NCBI GenBank assembly: GCA_017525905.1
Contig: JAFXSD010000076.1
Location: 62,001 to 126,000, forward strand
DNA from: Elusimicrobiota bacterium
GTDB taxonomy: Bacteria; Elusimicrobiota; Endomicrobiia; Endomicrobiales; Endomicrobiaceae
Direction of reading: 5' to 3'
Length of the DNA stretch: 64,000 nucleotides
Made by a program: the position numbers and the translations under genes. The notes under the pieces were generated by a model that was not told the DNA's origin, made no database searches, and saw only the letters and a program-made list of their open reading frames with translations. This document shows, one piece after another, positions 18,355-23,997 of this stretch. Position 1 is the first letter of the stretch. Each line of letters begins with the position of its first letter.

Positions 18355-18603
18355 TCACTCTTTCACCTGTTTAATATCCGCAGACAACTGTTTAATCGCA
18401 ACCGTCAACTCTTCAATGTTTTTCCAACTGTTATTAACTAATTCCTGTTGCTGCTTAATAAAATTCATAAGCTCGGTTTTTTCGTTTTTTGCGTCTTGCC
18501 TGATAGAATCAATATAAGTCATACCCCACTTAGCCACTATCACCACAAGTATCACAAAAATACCTACAACACCAAAATCTTTTAATATTGCCGAAAAATC
18601 CAT
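18355..18603 (-). CDS. Small holin (BhlA/UviB-like type), 82 aa
   Basis: One transmembrane helix near the N-terminus (residues 10-29, FGVVGIFVILVVIVAKWGM) and a long amphipathic coiled-coil tail (NFIKQQQELVNNSWKNIEELTVAIKQL). This plan is common in small phage and bacteriocin-release holins. The endolysin gene lies 0.9 kb upstream. A spanin or membrane-tether role cannot be excluded. Confidence 0.65.
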   Translation of the reverse strand: MDFSAILKDFGVVGIFVILVVIVAKWGMTYIDSIRQDAKNEKTELMNFIKQQQELVNNSWKNIEELTVAIKQLSADIKQVKE

Positions 18604-18609
18604 TTTATT

Positions 18610-18906
18610 TTATCCCCAAAACTCTATTAAAACTTCACAATCATTTTCAGATTGCAATTTTAAAATTCTGTCGCTTCCGTCCTGCAAAATTCTCGTTTCC
18701 AAAATTCCTGCTACAGCAACCCCGCCGGCAACCAAACTGTTTTTAGTTTGTGTGCCCGGATCATCGTTCACATTAAAAAACACATTTTCGTCCGCACTAT
18801 AAATTTTTACACCTTTTGCGTCGTTGGGCACATTTACGCTTACAGCTGTAGAACCCACTTCAAACGTCCCGCAACTACATTTTCCGTTACTTAAATCTCT
18901 TATCAT
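18610..18906 (-). CDS. Small beta-rich phage protein, 98 aa
   Basis: Pattern of short strands (GSTAVSVNVPNDAKGVKIYS, ENVFFNVNDDPG, CEVLIEFWG) with no catalytic motif, fitting a small virion or decoration protein. One CSCG motif near residue 11. The start at ATG 18906 has GGCGGG upstream, 22 bp from cassette 4. No family recognised. Confidence 0.5.
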   Translation of the reverse strand: MIRDLSNGKCSCGTFEVGSTAVSVNVPNDAKGVKIYSADENVFFNVNDDPGTQTKNSLVAGGVAVAGILETRILQDGSDRILKLQSENDCEVLIEFWG

Positions 18907-19043
18907 ATTACCCGCCTTTTACCCATATTGTCATTGCGGACTTAATCCGCAATCTATCAAAAAATTTTTACCTCTTTTCCGCCGTTTCCGTTGTCGTTTC
19001 CTTTCACCCATTCACCTTTTCACCCTTTCACCTGTCGTTTCCG
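18907..19043 (-). repeat. Prophage intergenic cassette 4
   Basis: Hairpin ATTGCGGA-CTTAA-TCCGCAAT (18929-18969 with ATCAAAAAATTTTT), then CCGCCGTTTCCGTTGTCG and four TTTCACC-like units next to the upstream gene's stop. The hairpin lies 22 bp from ATG 18906. Confidence 0.85.
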
Positions 19044-19268
19044 TTATCTTTCCCAACTTGTCGGAGCCGCACATACAGGACACTGGTGTCCATCATTAAC
19101 AATTTTGGCTCCGCATCTTCCGCATTTTTGTGTCTTGGACACTGGTGTCTCAGACACTGGTGTCTCTTCTGCCTTATTTGCTTGTTCAATATCGTTTGTT
19201 GGATTTACTCCGACTTCTTCTACTGTTGTTTTTTCTTCTTGTTTTTGCTCTTCTTTTTTCTTTGCCAT
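19044..19268 (-). CDS. Zinc-ribbon phage protein, 74 aa
   Basis: A Lys/Glu-rich N-terminal half is followed by a zinc ribbon (CGRCGAKI, then CPVCAAPTSWER), so four cysteines in CxxC-x9-CxxC form. The linker contains ETPVSETPVSKT, encoded by a duplicated 12-mer. I choose ATG 19268 with GGAGG five bases upstream; an upstream GTG at 19280 overlaps that site. Possibly a small DNA- or protein-binding factor; no known partner. Confidence 0.55.
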   Translation of the reverse strand: MAKKKEEQKQEEKTTVEEVGVNPTNDIEQANKAEETPVSETPVSKTQKCGRCGAKIVNDGHQCPVCAAPTSWER

Positions 19269-19457
19269 ATCTACCTCCACATTTTATATTTTGCCGTTAT
19301 ATCATTGCAGACCTGATCCGCAATCTATCAAAAAATTTTTTCCACTCTTCCGTCGTTGTCGTTGCCGTTTCCATCCCTCTATACCTCTATCCCTCCATCC
19401 CTCAGTCTTTGTCTTTGTCGTTCATGCCGTTCAACCTACAACCTTATAACCCGCCGC
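19269..19457 (-). repeat. Prophage intergenic cassette 5
   Basis: A hairpin variant ATTGCAGA-CCTGA-TCCGCAAT (one mismatch; 19300-19342) is followed by CGTTGTCGTTGCCG and a long pyrimidine tract of CCATCCCTCTATACCTC-like units (about 19371-19404), then GTCTTTGTC. The last part is nearly identical to cassette 6, so these two are recent copies of each other. Confidence 0.85.
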
Positions 19458-19862
19458 TTATATAATCTCAATATGCACCACATCCGAAAATGTTTCATCT
19501 TTTGTTTCTCCGTTTCTGTTCCAATCTCCGCCCCATCTGAAATTTGACGTTATAAGTCCTAAACTTTTAAATCTTTCAGCAACTCCTAACCAATATCCCG
19601 CCAAATAAGCAAACCTTGTTCTATCATTCCAATCAATCGGATAAGGAGCAATATCAATCGCCTGTGATGGAACAAGTAAATGTTTAGAGTTCATTGTTTT
19701 ACTTTTACCTTCTTTTACATACTGTTCCTGTTGTTCTTTTGTTCTTATAGTAGAAGATAAAATAGTAAAATCTATTTTTTCTATAACAGCCATAGCAACA
19801 ACCTGTATATCTCTATGGCACTGTCTAAGTAACGAAAAACTTTGTTCCGAAAATTTTGGCAT
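19458..19862 (-). CDS. Endolysin, peptidase M15 family, 134 aa
   Basis: Zinc peptidase of the L-alanyl-D-glutamate / D-Ala-D-Ala carboxypeptidase group that cuts peptidoglycan cross-peptides at lysis. SKHLLVPSQAIDIAP supplies zinc ligands H61 and D70, and DVVHIEI supplies the catalytic and third ligand region at H130 near the C-terminus. Length is typical of T5-like endolysins. No signal peptide, so it depends on a holin. A 4-bp gap separates it from the upstream gene. Confidence 0.87.
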   Translation of the reverse strand: MPKFSEQSFSLLRQCHRDIQVVAMAVIEKIDFTILSSTIRTKEQQEQYVKEGKSKTMNSKHLLVPSQAIDIAPYPIDWNDRTRFAYLAGYWLGVAERFKSLGLITSNFRWGGDWNRNGETKDETFSDVVHIEII

Positions 19863-19866
19863 AATA

Positions 19867-20142
19867 TTATTCCTTTGTTCCCATAAAATTCATAACAGCA
19901 TTTACCGCTGTTTTTATCTGCTTGCAACTGAAATTTTTTTCTCTTGCTAAAGCCGTTTTTATTTTACTTTTAATCTGTTTTACGGTTTCTCCACCGTCTT
20001 TATACTTACATCCTTTACAATCGTTTTTACTGTCAAGCCACACTTTTTCACGATTACAAAAATAATCTCCTTCAAAAGTGTCAAATTGTCTAAATATACA
20101 GTCTCCTTGTTTTACTTCTATAACAGCATATTTTTTAACCAT
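19867..20142 (-). CDS. Cysteine-rich phage protein, 91 aa
   Basis: Cysteines at QGDCIF, YFCNRE, DCKGCKYKDG and SCKQIK suggest one metal site in the first half; the second half is helical and basic. No family recognised. Its start overlaps the end of the Nmad1-like gene by 8 bp, so the two are coupled. Confidence 0.5.
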   Translation of the reverse strand: MVKKYAVIEVKQGDCIFRQFDTFEGDYFCNREKVWLDSKNDCKGCKYKDGGETVKQIKSKIKTALAREKNFSCKQIKTAVNAVMNFMGTKE

Positions 20143-20719
20143 TTTTATCCTCTTGTAAAATAAAATGTTGCTTGCATTTTTGACAGTGAAAAATATATCC
20201 GTGCACTACTTTATCAATATAAAATTCATTGCCACACTGACACTTAAACGGCTGATTTGTATTTGTTTTATTATTAAACCTTACAACTATACATTTTTCT
20301 CTTACAAAAACCTCTTTTGTTTTTACATCGTCGTTCGGCTTATCTTCACATTTTTCGCAACAATATATACCATCTGTCTCTTTTTCCGTTGCATTATTTA
20401 AAATATCTTCCAAAAATAAAGCCTCAAGTAAAATCGAATAATTAATAGTGTCGCCTATTTTTTCATCAACCATACTTACACTCGGTAAAATACCGTGTTT
20501 TTCCCATTTTTCAATCATATCAACAACGCTTACCAAATGTTTATTTAGCATACCGAGTAAAGCATATTCTTTTGTGTTACACCTGAAAATTTTTCTTGCT
20601 TGGCTAAAATTGTGCAACCTATCGCTTGTACTTGCATACTCTTCGGCTTTACGACCTAAAACTTTATTTATTTTTTCTATACGTTTTTTTAAAATTTTTT
20701 CAAAATCTTCATTTGTCAT
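20135..20719 (-). CDS. Nmad1 (DUF1599)-like protein with C-terminal zinc ribbons, 194 aa
   Basis: Residues 1-105 match the pattern of the DUF1599 / nucleotide-modification-associated-domain-1 family common in phages: KVLGRKAEEYASTSDRLHNF, LLGMLNKHLVSVVDMIEKWE and VDEKIGDTINYSILLEALF. The C-terminal part adds CCEKCE and a CQCG...CQKC ribbon. The family is linked by association to modified-nucleotide metabolism; the exact reaction is not established. It overlaps its neighbours on both sides. The ribbon fusion may be a local addition. Confidence 0.7.
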   Translation of the reverse strand: MTNEDFEKILKKRIEKINKVLGRKAEEYASTSDRLHNFSQARKIFRCNTKEYALLGMLNKHLVSVVDMIEKWEKHGILPSVSMVDEKIGDTINYSILLEALFLEDILNNATEKETDGIYCCEKCEDKPNDDVKTKEVFVREKCIVVRFNNKTNTNQPFKCQCGNEFYIDKVVHGYIFHCQKCKQHFILQEDKNG

Positions 20720-20961
20720 TACTTTGTCTCCTTAAATTCAAATCCTAACAACTTACAAATTTCTTTTAAATCTTCTTTTTTTTCTTTTTCAAAATCACAA
20801 ATTACGACAAACCTACCTTTTTCATACCTGTAAATTCCGCTCATATTGAAATAAATGTTTTTCTTAAATAAAAAAGAAGCATTTATTTTTTTAATATAAC
20901 ACTCTCTATATCCGTTATCTTTTGCAACTTCTGCAACTTTTACAAACTTTTCAAAAGTCAT
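20719..20961 (-). CDS. Small phage protein of unknown function, 80 aa
   Basis: Basic protein with an FVKVAEVAKDNGYRECYIKKI start and an acidic/basic C-terminus (FEKEKKEDLKEICKLLGFEF). No motif recognised. One-base overlap with the downstream gene; starts 23 bp from a cassette hairpin. Confidence 0.5.
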   Translation of the reverse strand: MTFEKFVKVAEVAKDNGYRECYIKKINASFLFKKNIYFNMSGIYRYEKGRFVVICDFEKEKKEDLKEICKLLGFEFKETK

Positions 20962-21112
20962 TATTTTTATATCTCCTTGCCTTTTGTCATTGCGGACCTG
21001 CTCCGCAATCCATCAAAAATTTTTCCTCTTTTCCGCCGTTGTCGTTGCCGTTTCCATCCCTCTATACCTCTATCCCTCCATCCCTCAGTCTTTGTCTTTG
21101 TCGTTCCTGCCG
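20962..21112 (-). repeat. Prophage intergenic cassette 6
   Basis: Hairpin ATTGCGGA-CCTGC-TCCGCAAT (20985-21025 with ATCAAAAATTTTT), CGCCGTTGTCGTTGCCG, then CCATCCCTCTATACCTC-like units at about 21053-21090 and GTCTTTGTCG. The part from CGTTGTCG onward is almost identical over about 80 bp to cassette 5. Confidence 0.85.
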
Positions 21113-21173
21113 TTTCGGCTCCGCCTGAAAAAGTTTTAAAAAGAACGGAGCCATGCTGTTTTCAAGGAGACAG
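21113..21173 (-). terminator. Double hairpin after ssb
   Basis: In minus sense, just after the ssb stop: GCTGT...ACAGC stem, then GGCTCCG...CGGAGCC stem (7 bp, loop about 22). There is no long U-run after the second stem, so it may be a processing or partially terminating structure rather than a classic terminator. Confidence 0.5.
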
Positions 21174-21175
21174 CA

Positions 21176-21577
21176 TTAAAACGGCGGCGTATCATCATCT
21201 TCTACGGCTTTATTATCAGGTTGTTGCGTGTCAGACTGTGCAGTTGCCGTATCGGAATTTTTCTTTTCAACAATAACCTTTACAACTCTATTTGCCGAAA
21301 CCTTAATATAAGTCCTTTTTTCTCCGTTATACTCTTCTGTATTTGTTTCAAGTTTTCCTGTAACTATAACCGGTTCACCTTTTTTTAATACCATCGGTTT
21401 CCACACAACACAATTAAAAAAATAAGCTCTGTTTACCCACTCGCCCGTATTTTTATTTTTATAATCGTCATTACAAGCTATCGCAAAACTCGTCAACTCT
21501 TTACCTGAGTTAGTCATCCTTGCTACACTATCGGCAGTAACTCTGCCCGACAATGTTACACTGTTTAAATCAACCAT
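21176..21577 (-). CDS. ssb: Single-stranded DNA-binding protein, 133 aa
   Basis: OB-fold start LNSVTLSGRVTADSVARMTNSGKELTSF is typical, followed by YFFNCVVW, the GEPVIVTGKLETNTEEYNGEKRTYIKV core strand pair, a Gln/Asp-rich linker and the acidic protein-docking tip DDDTPPF. It coats ssDNA during phage replication and recruits replication factors through its tip. It follows the tRNA-like gene by about 45 bp. Slightly short but complete. Confidence 0.93.
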   Translation of the reverse strand: MVDLNSVTLSGRVTADSVARMTNSGKELTSFAIACNDDYKNKNTGEWVNRAYFFNCVVWKPMVLKKGEPVIVTGKLETNTEEYNGEKRTYIKVSANRVVKVIVEKKNSDTATAQSDTQQPDNKAVEDDDTPPF

Positions 21578-21621
21578 TTTGTTTCTGTCTCCTTTTTTTA
21601 AAAACTTTTTCTATATTTTTC

Positions 21622-21696
21622 GCTTTCTGTAGGATTCGAACCTACACTCCCAAATACACCGGTTCTTTGGTGTTCTTCCGTCTAAACTAAGAAAGC
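21622..21696 (-). tRNA. tRNA-like gene with 11-nt anticodon loop
   Basis: Acceptor GCTTTCT/AGAAAGC (7 perfect pairs), spacer TA, D-stem GTTT/GAAC with loop AGACGGAA (GG present), a single A, anticodon stem CCAAA/TTTGG, variable GAGT, T-stem GTAGG/CCTAC with loop TTCGAAT, discriminator G. All are textbook lengths except the anticodon loop, which is GAACCGGTGTA (11 instead of 7). An alternative fold ACACC/GGTGT gives an 8-nt loop but breaks the D-stem and has no U33. So the amino acid identity is not assignable. It lies 1 bp after a small gene and before ssb, in the same direction. CCA is not encoded. Confidence 0.7.
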
Positions 21697-21697
21697 A

Positions 21698-21955
21698 TTA
21701 TATCGGTAATAAATTGTTTTGTATAAAAGCATATAATCGGTTATAACTCCACCTGAATTTAGCGGCAATTTGTTTTGTCGTATACTGTTTATACAATTTC
21801 AAATACAAATCAATATATTTATCTTTCTTATGTTGTCTTTTATCCATACACCGCCTAAACGGTCTTTCTATTTTCTTTCTTAACTTTGCACAATAAAAGT
21901 AAGTTCCCTTTTTACTGTCTTCTACAGTGGCAAAATTACAATCGATACAATTCAT
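21698..21955 (-). CDS. Zinc-finger / helix-turn-helix small protein, 85 aa
   Basis: The N-terminus MNCIDCNFATVEDSKKG plus YFYCAKL and RRCMDK gives four cysteines for one zinc. The C-terminal part (YTTKQIAAKFRWSYNRLYAFIQ) reads as a helix-turn-helix. Probably a phage DNA-binding regulator of the middle/late block it opens. It is immediately followed by the tRNA-like gene. Confidence 0.6.
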   Translation of the reverse strand: MNCIDCNFATVEDSKKGTYFYCAKLRKKIERPFRRCMDKRQHKKDKYIDLYLKLYKQYTTKQIAAKFRWSYNRLYAFIQNNLLPI

Positions 21956-22300
21956 TTACTTATCCTTTTAAGTTGCTTTGTAAGCCGAAAAAAAAGAAAA
22001 AAAATAATTTTTTCTCGTCGCAAATTTAAGTTGCTCGCAAGTTACTTTTTTGCAAATTATCAATATTGATAATCCGCCCGGCTTTAAAAAATTTTTTCAA
22101 AATCTACCGCTTAATAAAAGGCTTTTAATTTCTTAAAAACTCAAGATTATCAAAATTGATAAAATTAAAATCGCCGTTGGTTTGTCTCGAACAAACTTCT
22201 GCCATCCAAAATATTTTTTTCTATTTTCAGTCAGAGAAACAATCAAAAAGAAAAAGTATTTTCTTGCTGTTTTACCGTGTTAAACTACAACGGCATTAAT
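21956..22300. other. 345-bp non-coding region with two iteron palindromes
   Basis: Contains the perfect 16-bp palindrome TTATCAATATTGATAA at 22057-22072 and the variant TTATCAAAATTGATAA at 22147-22162, the same motif that recurs inside the replication initiator gene. It also has GTTTGT-CTCGA-ACAAAC (6-bp stem, about 22180-22196) and A/T-rich tracts. A 26-codon ORF at 22125-22205 has no ribosome site and is probably not a gene. Likely a regulatory region for the ssb/late block or a second initiator-binding locus. Confidence 0.65.
22057..22162. promoter_or_regulatory. Two copies of the initiator palindrome outside the initiator gene
   Basis: TTATCAATATTGATAA at 22057-22072 is identical to three copies at about 24.6-24.9 kb. 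TTATCAAAATTGATAA at 22147-22162 is the reverse complement of the fourth copy there. Spacing is 90 bp. Being in non-coding DNA, they show the motif is conserved as DNA and not only because of the peptide it can encode. Confidence 0.75.
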
Positions 22301-22609
22301 TTATATCAACGATAAAAAATCTCTTAAATTTTCCGCCTTTGCTTTCGTTATAAAAAATTTTATTCGCTTATACTCTGCGTTGTTTATCTCGCTTTTTATA
22401 AAAAATTCTCTGTAAGGCTGACATTTTATAAAGAGGCGAGGCTGTCGGGACCTACCGGCACCGTGTCCGGACATCAAACTTAATATTATGTTAAGTTCAA
22501 GCCCCAAAATCTTTATTTTATCGTCGAAAATCTTACCTTTTTTATGATTGTTTGCCTGCCTGATACGGCTTGTGCGATTGTTTGTTTTATCTGATCCGGA
22601 TATAAACAT
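22301..22609 (-). CDS. Doubtful small ORF, 102 aa
   Basis: An open frame with no ribosome site before its ATG and basic composition (GAGRSRQPRLFIKCQPYREF). The DNA in the middle (22430-22530) is more GC-rich than its surroundings and holds AACTTAA-TATTATG-TTAAGTT as an inverted repeat. It could be a gene or the complement of an RNA transcribed from the plus-strand promoter at 22613. Confidence 0.25.
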   Translation of the reverse strand: MFISGSDKTNNRTSRIRQANNHKKGKIFDDKIKILGLELNIILSLMSGHGAGRSRQPRLFIKCQPYREFFIKSEINNAEYKRIKFFITKAKAENLRDFLSLI

Positions 22610-22612
22610 TTA

Positions 22613-22641
22613 TTGACTTTTTAAAACTTATCATGTAAAAT
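22613..22641 (+). promoter_or_regulatory. Isolated plus-strand sigma70-type promoter
   Basis: TTGACT, a 17-bp spacer and TAAAAT: near-consensus in spacing and boxes, pointing right into a region where all genes run left. Downstream is only a 25-codon frame (ATG at 22650) without a ribosome site. An antisense or small RNA is possible. Confidence 0.5.
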
Positions 22642-22790
22642 ACGTATATGCACGATAAATTTACTTTTTATCACACATTAAGGCAGTTTCAAACTCACCA
22701 CAAAGGTTTAAATTTTCCCCTTTAAAACAACCGTCGCAAAATACAGTCAAATACCGATAACTTATGTTATGTTAAGTTGCCAAAGACCGC

Positions 22791-23381
22791 CTAATTTATT
22801 AAATCTTGTTGATTTTTCAATATATTTTTAATTAAAACTTTTGTAACTTTTGAATTATCTTCAATTTTTTCGTTATTTTTTTCAAAATTAGCACTCTCAA
22901 AACTTGTTGATTTTTCAATATATTTTTGATTTTGTCGTTTTCCGTCGGTTAGAAGATCTAAAATTTCGGATTTACTTGTCATTTTTACGGTCTCGGTTCG
23001 TTGTGTTACTCCACCGGATAGCAGTTGAATTTTATCCACGGCTATAGCCATCGCCATAGCCAATTGACTGAGCGAGGCTTTTTCTCTCTTCTTTTTAAGC
23101 CCCATTTCCGTCAATATATCCTTAGTTATATCTTGCAGGTTCTCGACGGTCTTTGTCGCCCAAGTTTTCGTTGTGGCAAGCACGGAATCACGAATTTCCT
23201 TTTTTACCTGTCCTATTCTCTCCCCAAAGAGCCTGCTTATCTTAGTTATCGTATCTGGTGATACTTTATACTTTTTTGCAATTTTGTCGTGCGAAACAAG
23301 CCCTATGCAAAGGTCAGAAACTATTGCATTAACTGTTGTTTCAGGAAGATTAATTTTTTCTAAATTTTCAGCATTTTCCAT
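22791..23381 (-). CDS. Helix-turn-helix protein, small-terminase candidate, 196 aa
   Basis: Residues 15-60 form a helix-turn-helix (VSHDKIAKKYKVSPDTITKI). Residues 65-130 are helical with KTWATKTVENLQDITKDIL and AIAVDKIQLLSGGVTQRTE, a pattern I associate with small-terminase-like or phage DNA-recognition proteins. The C-terminal 60 residues are low-complexity Lys/Asn. It would select phage DNA for TerL or act as a regulator; no small terminase is found near terL. A 25-bp DNA repeat lies in its 3' end. Confidence 0.5.
   Translation of the reverse strand: MENAENLEKINLPETTVNAIVSDLCIGLVSHDKIAKKYKVSPDTITKISRLFGERIGQVKKEIRDSVLATTKTWATKTVENLQDITKDILTEMGLKKKREKASLSQLAMAMAIAVDKIQLLSGGVTQRTETVKMTSKSEILDLLTDGKRQNQKYIEKSTSFESANFEKNNEKIEDNSKVTKVLIKNILKNQQDLIN
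22805..22927. repeat. 25-bp perfect direct repeat read in two frames
   Basis: Identical 25-bp copies at 22805-22829 and 22903-22927 (98 bp apart, both beginning CTTGTTGATTTTTCAATATA). Read in the gene's frame they give KNILKNQQ and KYIEKSTS, that is, different phases, so protein selection does not explain the identity. Could be a protein-binding site or a recent recombination product. Confidence 0.8.
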
Positions 23382-23474
23382 ATTGTTTTTTCTGCACGAT
23401 AATTTAATATTTTTAACTTTTAAAATTTTAGTTTTATAGACGATAAAATTATTATACCGGTATCAAACACGGTA

Positions 23475-23819
23475 TTATTTAATTTCGCAAAGTAAAGCAT
23501 ATATCCGCCGTTCACTTACACCTATCAATTTATGTATTTTCCGTCGTCCATAACCAAGTTGAAAATGTAAAAAAATAATAAATCGCTCAATTTTAGTGTA
23601 TCGTCCTAAAGCGGTTATCTTTGCTTTTTTTTCAAATTTCAAATAACTGTTATATTCCGTTGCTCTTAATTTGCTTTTATAATTAACGGATATTTTCCGT
23701 TCTACATATTTCCGTCTAACAAACTTGTAAAACTTTTCATCCGGAATCAATTTTATCTTTGGAGCTTTACTTTTATATTTGTCGATATCAAACAACAAAT
23801 TTTGTCTTTTTCTCGTCAT
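23475..23819 (-). CDS. Basic helix-turn-helix protein, 114 aa
   Basis: Very Lys/Arg-rich, with a C-terminal helix-turn-helix (GRRKIHKLIGVSERRIYALL, about residues 91-110). Probably a DNA-binding regulator. The only ATG directly follows the U-run of a terminator with no ribosome site, so expression must come from a leaderless message, readthrough or a later start. Confidence 0.55.
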   Translation of the reverse strand: MTRKRQNLLFDIDKYKSKAPKIKLIPDEKFYKFVRRKYVERKISVNYKSKLRATEYNSYLKFEKKAKITALGRYTKIERFIIFLHFQLGYGRRKIHKLIGVSERRIYALLCEIK

Positions 23820-23822
23820 AAA

Positions 23823-23869
23823 ATAAAAAAAGACGGCAATAAACAGAACTTAACTCTGCTTATTACCGT
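23823..23869 (-). terminator. Intrinsic terminator of the replication operon
   Basis: In minus sense GACGGTAATAAGCAGA pairs with TCTGTTTATTGCCGTC (G-U allowed) and is followed by TTTTTTTATTTT. Strong stem and U-run. Together with the next hairpin upstream it ends the early/replication transcript. Confidence 0.8.
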
Positions 23870-23900
23870 CTATATTTGTTAAATTGTTATAACTACAAAT

Positions 23901-23952
23901 AAAAAAAGCCAAGATAAAAAAATATCCTTCTCACTCTTTTTTTTATCCTCGC
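23901..23952 (-). terminator. Second intrinsic terminator after the initiator gene
   Basis: In minus sense a GCGAGGATAAAAAAA arm pairs with TTTTTTTATCTTGGC (two mismatches) and is followed by seven T. It lies 45 bp after the initiator stop, giving tandem terminators. Confidence 0.65.
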
Positions 23953-23997
23953 CTTTTCGAATTCTACAACATAAAAAACAAAATGTCAATAAAAATT

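Noticed and set aside
21622..21696. Alternative 8-nt loop fold giving a frameshift-suppressor tRNA
   Set aside because: The ACACC/GGTGT pairing takes bases from the D-stem, leaves a 10-nt variable region and lacks U33.
22125..22205. 26-codon ORF beginning MAEVCSRQTNG
   Set aside because: No ribosome site and an upstream in-frame stop close by; more likely non-coding regulatory DNA.
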